Shown here piece after piece: positions 56,192 through 64,000 of a DNA stretch of 64,000 nucleotides. This DNA comes from Catenovulum agarivorans YM01 (GTDB lineage Bacteria; Pseudomonadota; Gammaproteobacteria; Enterobacterales; Alteromonadaceae), in NCBI RefSeq assembly GCF_000281085.1, contig NZ_JH767532.1:26433-90432 (forward strand). The letters are read 5' to 3'. The position numbers and the translations under genes are program-made. The notes under the pieces are model-generated. The model saw only the letters and a program-made list of their open reading frames with translations. It had not been told where the DNA came from and made no database searches. Numbering within the stretch: the first letter of the stretch is position 1; the number at the start of each line of letters is the position of its first letter.

Positions 56192-56716
56192 ATGTTATAC
56201 CTGATAGATATTTGGGAAACTGTCAGGGGATTTATATCAACCGGGGGCGACGTATTATGGATCGTCTTCGGGGTGCTAGCTATCATGTGGATTCTGATGA
56301 TTGAACGCTACTGGTTTATGTTGATTGAATTTCCTTCAATTCGCAAAAACATTATTGAGCGTTGGGATTCACGAGAAGATACGACCTCCTGGTATGCGCA
56401 TCGTGTGCGTGATGCCTGGATTTCGGAAGCATCAGAATTGCTGAACGCCAGAATTCTTTTGATTAAAACCCTAGTTGCAGTATGTCCTTTAATCGGATTG
56501 TTCGGTACGGTAACAGGCATGATTTCAGTATTCGAAGTAATGGCTGTTTCTGGTACAGGTAACCCACGCTTAATGGCATCGGGTATTTCCATGGCAACAA
56601 TTCCAACAATGGCTGGAATGGTTGCGGCGCTTTCTGGGGTATTTTTCAGCTCTAGAATTGAAACACGCGTTCGAGTGGAAGTGGAAAAGTTAGTGGATAG
56701 TTTGCCACATCATTAG
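56192..56716 (+). CDS. exbB: ExbB2-like proton channel protein
   Basis: A 174-residue member of the MotA/TolQ/ExbB family with three membrane helices. The helix 2/3 region CPLIGLFGTVTGMISVFEVM carries the threonine and glutamate of the proton path, and SMATIPTMAGMVAALSGVF follows. Short relative to E. coli ExbB (244), but typical of TonB2-type ExbB. It would pair with the ExbD encoded 11 bases downstream. Confidence 0.93.
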   Translation: MLYLIDIWETVRGFISTGGDVLWIVFGVLAIMWILMIERYWFMLIEFPSIRKNIIERWDSREDTTSWYAHRVRDAWISEASELLNARILLIKTLVAVCPLIGLFGTVTGMISVFEVMAVSGTGNPRLMASGISMATIPTMAGMVAALSGVFFSSRIETRVRVEVEKLVDSLPHH

Positions 56717-56727
56717 AGAGAATTATT

Positions 56728-57129
56728 ATGGCACGTAGACATCGCCGAGAAGAAGAAGATGCAGCGATCGACATGACGCCGATGCTAGACATCGTATTTA
56801 TCATGTTGATCTTCTTTATCGTAACGACCTCGTTTGTTAAAGAGGCTGGTATTCAAGTTGATAAACCTGAAGCCAACAACTCAACGACGCCACCTAAAAA
56901 TTCAAACATTTTCATTGCTATCAGTGAAAATGGTGATATTTGGATGGATAAGCGTATGGTTGACGTTGAACGCGTTCAAGCTAACTTAGAAAAAATGCTA
57001 GCTGAACAACCTACTGAAGCGGTTATTGTACAGGCGGATAAAGAAGCGAAACATGGCAAGGTAATGAAAGTCATGGATCAAATCAAAGCGGCCGGTATTG
57101 ATAAAATAGTAGTAGCGGGGAAGAAGTAA
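56728..57129 (+). CDS. exbD: ExbD2-like protein
   Basis: A 133-residue ExbD/TolR protein. One N-terminal membrane helix carries the essential aspartate in IDMTPMLDIVFIMLIFFIV, followed by a periplasmic domain ending KAAGIDKIVVAGKK. It works with ExbB to transmit proton-motive force to TonB. It has GAGAG before the ATG and tonB starts one base after its stop codon. Confidence 0.95.
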   Translation: MARRHRREEEDAAIDMTPMLDIVFIMLIFFIVTTSFVKEAGIQVDKPEANNSTTPPKNSNIFIAISENGDIWMDKRMVDVERVQANLEKMLAEQPTEAVIVQADKEAKHGKVMKVMDQIKAAGIDKIVVAGKK

Positions 57130-57130
57130 T

Positions 57131-57745
57131 ATGATCCGCCTACTGTTATCTATACCAATAGGCATCGCGATAACATTCGGCCTGTTTGTACTGATGGCAG
57201 AGTTGATTGCAAACAATCAGAGCGGCCCTGAAAAGGGTGAAGAAGCTCCGCGAATTGAAATCGTGATGAATAAACCGTCGGACTCTGTACAACAACGTAC
57301 TAGGACGCCGCCTCCGCCGCCGCCGCCACCACAGACTCCGCCTCCGCCTCAACAGGCTGAGCCAGAGACGACTAAAGCAGATGCTGGTGGTGTTAACCTT
57401 GATGTTCCAAATGTGAACACAGGTAATGTGGATGTTGGAATCGGCGACATTAGTGGTGCGTTGATGAAAGATGGTGACGCAACACCAATAGTCCGGATTG
57501 AACCTCGTTACCCTGCGCAAGCAGCGCGAGATGGAATTGAAGGCTGGGTTGAATTAAGTTTCACAATCGATGAAGTCGGTGGCGTAATCGATGTAGATGT
57601 AATCAACTCAGAGCCAAGACGTATTTTTGACCGTGAAGCGAAAAAAGCCTTGGCTAAATGGAAATACAAACCAAAAATTGTTGATGGTAAACCTGTTAAG
57701 CAGCCTGGTCTAACCGTGCGTCTTGACTTTACCTTAGCTAAATAA
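57131..57745 (+). CDS. tonB: TonB2-like energy transducer
   Basis: A 204-residue TonB protein: one N-terminal membrane helix (LLLSIPIGIAITFGLFVLM), a proline-rich periplasmic spacer (TPPPPPPPPQTPPPPQQ), and a C-terminal TonB domain beginning PRYPAQAARDGIEGWVELSF and ending LTVRLDFTLAK. It couples the ExbBD motor to outer-membrane transporters. No TonB-dependent receptor gene is in the window. A TPR protein gene follows after 65 bases. Confidence 0.96.
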   Translation: MIRLLLSIPIGIAITFGLFVLMAELIANNQSGPEKGEEAPRIEIVMNKPSDSVQQRTRTPPPPPPPPQTPPPPQQAEPETTKADAGGVNLDVPNVNTGNVDVGIGDISGALMKDGDATPIVRIEPRYPAQAARDGIEGWVELSFTIDEVGGVIDVDVINSEPRRIFDREAKKALAKWKYKPKIVDGKPVKQPGLTVRLDFTLAK

Positions 57746-57810
57746 GTTTGTCTTTCGTTCAATTGAAGAAGGTTAGCTTACCCAGTAAGTAAGCTAACCC
57801 CGGAGAAAGT

Positions 57811-59085
57811 ATGAAACTCTCACGATTGATTTTGACCGCAGTTTTAGTGGGTACTTCTGTGACTGGTACTGTGATGCCAACTCAGGTTTCTGCTAAAACT
57901 TTGGAAGAAAAGAAAAAAGAAAGACCTGTAGAGGTTATGTCGGAGCGTGTTGGTAAGAAAGTTGCTGAGGCAATTGACCTATTGACAGCAGATGAGAAGA
58001 CAGGCAGAGAAGCCGATCCTAAAGGTGCTATTAAGTTACTAGAAGAGATTGAACCTAAGAAAGAGTTTGATAAAGCTTTCTTAGCTCAGTTAACTGGTAA
58101 ATTATATGCGCAGGAAGGTGACTACAAAAAAGCGATTGAGAAAATCAAATTCGCTGCTGACCTTGATGTATTAAGCTGGGATGACCAAGCGGGTGTTTTA
58201 AAAGTTCTTGCGGTGTTAAGTCTGCAAGAAGAAAAGTACCAAGATGCGATCGATTACTATGGTAAATGGTTTACCTTTACTGAAGAGCATGATCCTTCTA
58301 TATACACGCACTTGTCTTTAAGTTATTACCAGCTAAAAAATTACAAGAAAACAGTTGAACAAGCTGATCTTGCGATTAAGTATGCAAAAGAGCCAAAAGC
58401 TGACCCTTATCAGTTAAAAATGTCTGCTTACGTAGATACTAAAAACTATAAGGAAGCGATTAAAGTTTGTGTTGCGGCAATTAAATACTTCCCTGAAGAT
58501 AAAAAATGGTGGGTGCCTCTCGCGCAGTTTTATCTGATGGAAGAAGATTATGCCCGTGCATTGTCTACATTTGAATTGTCAGACAAACAAGGCTTCCTAA
58601 ACAAAGCTGCTCATTACACAACTTTGGCTCAACTATACTCTATGTATGGTATTCCATATAAAGCTGCAACAACTATGCAGCAGCATATGAAATCAGGCTT
58701 GATTGAGAAAGACGCTAAAAACTTAAGTGTTGCGGCTAACTATTTTCACCAAGCATCAGAGTATAAAAAAGCGGCAGAGCAATATTTAGCTGCAGCTAAG
58801 CTGAGCAAAGATCCTGAGCACTATCGCAAAGTAGGTGATTTGTTGGCAATTGCTGAAGAGTATAAATCTGCAGTAGATGCTTATGAGCAGGCGCTTGAGT
58901 TAGGTTCAGTAAAAGAAGGTAGTATTAAAGTTGCGCTAATTGAAGCTCACTTTTATTTAGGTAATTACAAAAAGGCGTATAGCTATGCACGTGAAAGTTT
59001 GCAAAACAAACAATACAAGCGTATGGCACAAGGCTGGATTGGTTACATAAAAGATACTGCTGAACGCAAAAACGTTGATATCTAA
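57811..59085 (+). CDS. Periplasmic TPR protein of the TonB2 operon
   Basis: A 424-residue secreted protein with a signal peptide (ending near QVSA-KT) and about nine TPR-like helix pairs, for instance LAQLTGKLYAQEGDYKKAIE and DPEHYRKVGDLLAIAEEYKS. The same gene sits after tonB2 in Vibrio and Shewanella, where it is thought to assist TonB-linked processes. GGAGAAAG lies upstream of the ATG. A terminator about 22 bases after the stop closes the operon. Confidence 0.88.
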   Translation: MKLSRLILTAVLVGTSVTGTVMPTQVSAKTLEEKKKERPVEVMSERVGKKVAEAIDLLTADEKTGREADPKGAIKLLEEIEPKKEFDKAFLAQLTGKLYAQEGDYKKAIEKIKFAADLDVLSWDDQAGVLKVLAVLSLQEEKYQDAIDYYGKWFTFTEEHDPSIYTHLSLSYYQLKNYKKTVEQADLAIKYAKEPKADPYQLKMSAYVDTKNYKEAIKVCVAAIKYFPEDKKWWVPLAQFYLMEEDYARALSTFELSDKQGFLNKAAHYTTLAQLYSMYGIPYKAATTMQQHMKSGLIEKDAKNLSVAANYFHQASEYKKAAEQYLAAAKLSKDPEHYRKVGDLLAIAEEYKSAVDAYEQALELGSVKEGSIKVALIEAHFYLGNYKKAYSYARESLQNKQYKRMAQGWIGYIKDTAERKNVDI

Positions 59086-59106
59086 CTTAGCGAACTTTCG
59101 CGAGTT

Positions 59107-59134
59107 TAAAAAAGGAGCCGCTGGCTCCTTTTTT
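59107..59134 (+). terminator. Terminator of the TonB2 operon
   Basis: AAAAGGAGCC and GGCTCCTTTT form a GC-rich stem followed by further T residues. It separates the TonB2 operon from the HvfA-like gene. Confidence 0.93.
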
Positions 59135-59267
59135 TATATCTGTAGATAACGGAACTATTGCTCAATTCATCTCAATTTAACCAATTGAATAAATTTTTTT
59201 GAAAGGATATGTTAGCGCAACAGGTCTTATTCAGTGACTTTGTTATTTATATTCTCAAGGAACAATT

Positions 59268-59765
59268 ATGAAATCACTTAAACATACTTCAGTTGCTGCT
59301 ACGTTAGGTGCAGTTGTAGTCGGTTCGTTGACAGCGACTGGTGGTGCAAATGCGAACCCTTTTGTAATGTCGCAATTGAGCTCAGGTTATGAACTCTCGC
59401 AGACTTTAGAAGCCAAATGCGGTGAAGGCAAGTGTGGTGGCAAAGCCGACAAAGAAGCTAAATGCGGTGAAGGCAAATGTGGTGGCAAAGCCGATAAAGA
59501 AGCCAAATGCGGTGAAGGCAAATGTGGTGGTAAAGCCGATAAAGAAGCTAAATGCGGTGAAGGCAAATGTGGTGGTAAAGCCGATAAAGAAGCTAAATGC
59601 GGTGAAGGCAAATGTGGTGGCAAAGCCGATAAAGAAGCTAAATGCGGTGAAGGCAAATGTGGTGGTAAAGCCGATAAAGAAGCTAAATGCGGTGAAGGCA
59701 AATGTGGTGGTAAAGCCGATAAAGAAGCTAAATGCGGTGAAGGTAAGTGTGGTGGCAATAAATAA
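59268..59765 (+). CDS. hvfA: HvfA-like cysteine-rich RiPP precursor with eight EGKCG units
   Basis: A 165-residue secreted precursor. Residues 1-30 form a signal peptide (TGGANA-N). From residue 49 there are seven exact 15-residue units AKCGEGKCGGKADKE and a final 12-residue unit ending in NK, giving 8 EGKCG motifs and 16 cysteines. In Haemophilus HvfA, EGKCG cysteines are converted by the MNIO enzyme HvfB with HvfC into an oxazolone-thioamide pair that binds copper. The enzyme genes follow immediately here. CAAGGAACA precedes the ATG. The DNA repeats are 45 bases and nearly identical, so the copy number can easily change. Family call is strong; metal and modification are inferred. Confidence 0.9.
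   Translation: MKSLKHTSVAATLGAVVVGSLTATGGANANPFVMSQLSSGYELSQTLEAKCGEGKCGGKADKEAKCGEGKCGGKADKEAKCGEGKCGGKADKEAKCGEGKCGGKADKEAKCGEGKCGGKADKEAKCGEGKCGGKADKEAKCGEGKCGGKADKEAKCGEGKCGGNK
59412..59762 (+). repeat. 45-base tandem coding repeat in the HvfA-like gene
   Basis: Seven units of 45 bases plus a 36-base final unit. Differences are mostly synonymous third positions (GGC/GGT, GCC/GCT, GAC/GAT, AAG/AAA). The unit has no stop in several frames, which creates long spurious open frames on both strands. Confidence 0.95.
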
Positions 59766-60615
59766 GCCTTTTCCACTTAAGTTATCTGGTGCAGGTCTCG
59801 GTTTACGCCGAGACTTTGCTGATTTAGTTTTAGATGGTTTAAATGAGCCGATTGATTTTTTCGAAGTTGCACCAGAAAACTGGATGAAAATGGGCGGCCG
59901 TTTTGAATGGTTATTTGCGCAGATAGCTGAACGGCACACTATAACTACCCATGGACTATCTTTGTCTATTGGCAGCCCAGATCCGCTAGACATTCATTTT
60001 ATTAAAGAGGTTAAAACCTTTTTAGACAGATACAAGATAGAGTTATATTCCGAACATTTAAGCTTCTGCTCTGCCAATGGCCACATGTATGACCTAATGC
60101 CGATTCCTTTTACCGAAGACGCAGCCAGTTATGTAGCCGAGCGGGTTAAGTTGGTACAAGATATTCTGGAAAGGCCGCTTGTGCTAGAAAACGTATCTTA
60201 TTACACAGCCTTAACTACTGAAATTTCTGAAATTGAGTTTATTAACTCAGTGTTAGCTGAATCGGGGGCTTTGTTGTTACTGGATGTTAATAATGTTTAT
60301 GTCAATTCAATCAATCATAGATACGACGCTAGAGCATTTATTGATGCTATGCCAACAGAAAAAATAGTCTATGGGCATATAGCTGGTCACTATAACGAAG
60401 CCGAAGACTTGATTGTCGATACACATGGAGCCGACGTGATAGCGGAAGTGTGGCAATTATTAGCTTATGCATACCAACAACATGGCATATTCCCCACGCT
60501 ACTTGAACGTGATTTTAATATTCCATCTTTGCCGGATTTATGTCAGGAAGTTCACCAGATAAAACAGGCTCAGGTAACAGCAGAACAATCAGAGCAAATC
60601 AATGTCATCATTTAA
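59749..60615 (+). CDS. hvfB: HvfB-like MNIO (DUF692) enzyme
   Basis: About 288 residues of a multinuclear non-haem iron oxygenase with TIM-barrel fold. Likely metal ligands sit in THGLSLSIGS, YSEHLSFC, LENVSYY, DVNNVYVN, HIAGH and VDTHGAD; GAGLGLRRDF and EVAPENWM mark the family start. MNIOs oxidise precursor cysteines to heterocycle products. The frame is open far upstream through the hvfA repeats, but conservation begins at GTG 59749 or 59752, preceded by GAAGG. The start lies inside the last codons of hvfA, so translation is probably coupled. It overlaps hvfC by 14 bases. Confidence 0.92.
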   Translation: MVAINKPFPLKLSGAGLGLRRDFADLVLDGLNEPIDFFEVAPENWMKMGGRFEWLFAQIAERHTITTHGLSLSIGSPDPLDIHFIKEVKTFLDRYKIELYSEHLSFCSANGHMYDLMPIPFTEDAASYVAERVKLVQDILERPLVLENVSYYTALTTEISEIEFINSVLAESGALLLLDVNNVYVNSINHRYDARAFIDAMPTEKIVYGHIAGHYNEAEDLIVDTHGADVIAEVWQLLAYAYQQHGIFPTLLERDFNIPSLPDLCQEVHQIKQAQVTAEQSEQINVII

Positions 60616-61345
60616 ACACCTGCAATTTGAATTTGCTGATGCTATCCGCCAAGGAAAGGCAGCAATAAATAATATAGAGCAGCGACGTTTAACTATTTAC
60701 CAAGAGCTGTTTTTTAACAACATCTTAGACTTCGTCAGCAACGCATTTCCAGTTTTAAAAAGTTTGTATAGCCAGCAAGCTTGGTCGCAATTAATCCGGC
60801 AGTTTTTTATTGAGCATACTTGTACCTCAGCTCATTTTGTTGATATTCCGGCTGAATTTTTACAATTTCTAACTGAGCAATATCAAGTTAAACAATCTGA
60901 TCCCGTATTTATCAAAGAACTGGCGCATTATGAATGGATAGAGTTGGCGGTGACAGTTCAAGTACAAACACAAGATAAACTATCTCTGTTATCTGCCAAT
61001 GAAATAACTAGCGAAAAATTTAACTTATCGCCATTGGCCAGAGTTATCAGTTATCCATACCCAGTGCACAAAATTAGCAAAAAATTTCAGCCAGTATCAT
61101 CATCTGAACCCATTTATTTAATTATTTACCGCGATGCTGACTTCAAGGTGAAATTTATCGAAATAAATGCCGCTATTGCTTTCATGTTAGATTTACTTGC
61201 GAAGCAGGTTGAAAATAGTTTTGAAGGTTTAGTTACACAATTGCAATTGGCATTACCCCATGTCGAGAAAACCTTGTTACGCGAGTCGCTACATAGCAAT
61301 TTAGTTGAATTTTCGCAGCTTACACTACTGGTGAAAAGTGAATAA
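60602..61345 (+). CDS. hvfC: HvfC-like DUF2063 partner protein
   Basis: A 247-residue protein with the DUF2063 signature at the N-terminus: QRRLTIYQELFFNNILDFVSNAFPVLKSL, then a FFIEHTCTSAHFVDIPAEFLQFL helix block. Such proteins act as precursor-recognition partners of DUF692 enzymes. The C-terminal half (from about residue 130) is a mixed domain that contains IYLIIYRDADFKVKFIEI. It overlaps hvfB by 14 bases. The DoxX-like hvfD found in some such operons is not present. Confidence 0.9.
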   Translation: MSSFKHLQFEFADAIRQGKAAINNIEQRRLTIYQELFFNNILDFVSNAFPVLKSLYSQQAWSQLIRQFFIEHTCTSAHFVDIPAEFLQFLTEQYQVKQSDPVFIKELAHYEWIELAVTVQVQTQDKLSLLSANEITSEKFNLSPLARVISYPYPVHKISKKFQPVSSSEPIYLIIYRDADFKVKFIEINAAIAFMLDLLAKQVENSFEGLVTQLQLALPHVEKTLLRESLHSNLVEFSQLTLLVKSE

Positions 61346-61406
61346 ATGATGGCTTTTTTCACTCTTTTTGACTAACATACGCGGCAAAATTTCTCGGAGA
61401 TAATTT

Positions 61407-61532
61407 ATGGGTCATCATAACGAACAAGGCGAAACTGCCAATGTTGGTCATTTATTAGTGGCTGTTGCAGTAACTATTGCATTACCTTTGTTACCGGCAA
61501 TTTTAGGTTGGTACGTTATTTTAGCTAAATAA
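61407..61532 (+). CDS. Small membrane protein, 41 residues
   Basis: ATG at 61407 is preceded by CGGAGA at a good distance. The 41 codons give a hydrophilic start with two adjacent histidines (MGHHNEQGET) and a membrane helix of about 25 residues with LLPAILGWYVILAK at the end. It lies 61 bases after hvfC and could be read with it. No function is known to me. The ribosome-binding site and charge pattern support a real gene. Confidence 0.65.
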   Translation: MGHHNEQGETANVGHLLVAVAVTIALPLLPAILGWYVILAK

Positions 61533-61683
61533 TTGAGCTTAAGGCTGTTTAGCTGCTGAAACCACAGCTGCATGGATAGTTAAGTGGTTAACTTATGGAG
61601 TCGTGCTGATTAGCATGAACTAAATTGCAGATTGGCTATCTAAAGCTTATCTGCGAGCTTTCAGGGCAGAAAAGAGGGGATAT

Positions 61684-62052
61684 ATGAAGATTTTATTAGT
61701 TGATGATAATGCAAATGTGCGTGACACACTTGCCCAAGCTTTAGAAAATGAAGGGTATGAAGTTGAGTTAGGTGAAAATGGTCTAGCTGGATTTAATGCT
61801 GCAAAACAACAAAACTACGACTTTATCATTACCGATTATAAAATGCCGATTATCGACGGTGTTAAACTTATTGAAAATCTGACCCTTGATTTAGCTTATC
61901 CAAAGTCAAAAATCCTGTTGTTAACGACAGATGTAAGTAACAAAGCAAAATTTATTTTTGAAAAGTTACAAATTAGCTGGCTAGCAAAACCGGTTGAGAT
62001 CCCTGAGGTCTTACAAAATTTACCGGATATTCAAACTTCGCAAATCGCTTAA
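61684..62052 (+). CDS. Single-domain response regulator (CheY-like)
   Basis: A 122-residue stand-alone receiver. All key residues are present: acidic pair in LLVDDN, phosphoacceptor Asp51 in IITDYKMP, threonine pair in LLLTTD and lysine in WLAKPVE. It would be phosphorylated by an unlinked histidine kinase, possibly for chemotaxis or cyclic-di-GMP signalling. A strong ribosome-binding site AGAGGGG lies 6 bases before the ATG. It is divergent from CheY beyond the core motifs. Confidence 0.9.
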   Translation: MKILLVDDNANVRDTLAQALENEGYEVELGENGLAGFNAAKQQNYDFIITDYKMPIIDGVKLIENLTLDLAYPKSKILLLTTDVSNKAKFIFEKLQISWLAKPVEIPEVLQNLPDIQTSQIA

Positions 62053-62113
62053 TTGGTAAAACTAGGTTTTTGTTGGGTATAATGCTGCCAGAGCAAATGT
62101 ACGGATCGTAAAA

Positions 62114-62662
62114 ATGACATCAAGCGCAGTTCTGGCAGAAATAAAATCTAGTATCAAAACCATTCCAAATTATCCCAAAGCCGGGATTATGTTTCGAGAT
62201 GTGACCAGTCTAGTTGAAAATGGTCGAGCTTTTGCCTTATCCGTGCAAGCTTTAGCTGAGCCGTTTAAGAATCAGGGGATCACCAAAGTGGTTGGTGCTG
62301 AAGCCCGAGGTTTTATTTTCGGCGCTGCGGTCGCAAATGCACTAGGTGCAGGATTCGTTCTTGCTCGTAAACCGAATAAATTACCACGCGAAACTATTTC
62401 GCAAGATTATGAACTAGAGTATGGCTCGGACGAACTGCACATTCACAAAGATTCATTAAATTCTTCTGACAAAGTTTTATTAGTGGATGATTTAATTGCA
62501 ACTGGCGGCACAATCGAAGCGGTTGCCAAGATGGTTCGCCAATTAGGTGCGACTGTTGAAACTGCTGCGTTTGTGATTAATTTACCCGATTTAGGCGGCG
62601 CAGATAAACTGCGAGCATTAAACATTGCGCCCTATTGCCTTGTTGAGTTTGAAGGGGAATAA
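62114..62662 (+). CDS. apt: Adenine phosphoribosyltransferase
   Basis: A 182-residue purine-salvage enzyme that makes AMP from adenine and PRPP. The PRPP-binding motif [13 protein letters not shown] is intact, and [26 protein letters not shown] and [17 protein letters not shown] are family hallmarks. The dnaX gene starts 8 bases after its stop codon, the same order as in E. coli. Confidence 0.97.
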   Translation: MTSSAVLAEIKSSIKTIPNYPKAGIMFRDVTSLVENGRAFALSVQALAEPFKNQGITKVVGAEARGFIFGAAVANALGAGFVLARKPNKLPRETISQDYELEYGSDELHIHKDSLNSSDKVLLVDDLIATGGTIEAVAKMVRQLGATVETAAFVINLPDLGGADKLRALNIAPYCLVEFEGE

Positions 62663-62670
62663 CTGATTTT

Positions 62671-64000
<1,330 letters not shown>

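Noticed and set aside
59422..59748. Upstream extension of the DUF692 enzyme through the hvfA repeats (397-residue frame)
   Set aside because: The extension is a frame-shifted reading of the 45-base repeats; DUF692 similarity and a ribosome-binding site begin at about 59749.
59412..59762. 45-base tandem repeats as a regulatory or CRISPR-like array
   Set aside because: The unit is an exact multiple of three, is in frame with a signal peptide and ends in a stop codon directly coupled to the modifying-enzyme gene.
59387..59993. Long antisense open frames over the hvfA repeats (129 and 195 codons)
   Set aside because: They are mirror readings of a repeat unit that lacks stops; no start signals or family similarity.

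Overview
The window looks like a chromosomal segment of an AT-rich marine gammaproteobacterium, most likely of the order Alteromonadales. The evidence is gene content and order: uvrC-pgsA-tRNA(Gly/Cys/Leu), rnt next to a motY-like gene, holD-rimI, apt-dnaX, a Vibrio/Shewanella-type TtpC-ExbB-ExbD-TonB-TPR operon and a polar-type flagellin. Genus assignment is not possible by eye.

Left third (1-24.9 kb) is a flagellin/surface glycosylation island. It opens with the 3' end of a PseG-like gene, then an intergenic zone packed with long palindromic repeats. Next come a PseH-like acetyltransferase and a module resembling Lux-type fatty-acid activation and reduction (ACP, SDR, AMP-ligase, LuxE-like, LuxC-like). 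A 1195-aa Maf/DUF115 protein, an LTA-synthase-like sulfatase-fold protein, several glycosyltransferases and a ParB-like/methyltransferase fusion follow. Two sulfotransferases flank a run of LegB/LegC/PglD/PtmE-like nucleotide-sugar genes, another glycosyltransferase and a UDP-sugar dehydrogenase. The island ends at a flagellin gene. Genes are almost all on the + strand, tightly packed and often overlapping.

Middle (25-53.6 kb) is mostly housekeeping: a MITE-like element, uvrC, pgsA, six tRNA genes, bfd, a 2-Cys peroxiredoxin, rnt, motY, DUF3010, gshA, a lytic transglycosylase-like lipoprotein and a TPR protein with a degenerate receiver. Then come a TPP riboswitch with thiC-thiO-thiS-thiG-thiDE-thiF, an HDOD protein, tRNA-Trp, holD, rimI, a double-PilZ protein, pldA, prfC and argS.

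Right end (54-64 kb) carries a TonB2-like energy-transduction operon. It is followed by a compact RiPP-type system: an HvfA-like precursor with eight EGKCG units, an MNIO/DUF692 enzyme and a DUF2063 partner. A 41-aa membrane peptide, a stand-alone receiver, apt and the start of dnaX close the window. dnaX holds an A9 slippery run with an immediate -1 stop and a downstream hairpin, and runs off the window inside a hexanucleotide repeat.

The observations I consider most worth following are: (1) a dispersed repeat family whose hairpins co-vary in sequence while keeping GGA in each loop, one copy matching the CsrA/RsmA consensus site exactly; (2) the HvfABC-like locus; (3) the Lux-type reductase module embedded in the flagellin-glycan island; (4) the dnaX frameshift signal. 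All calls are from reading sequence and translations by eye; no database search was run.
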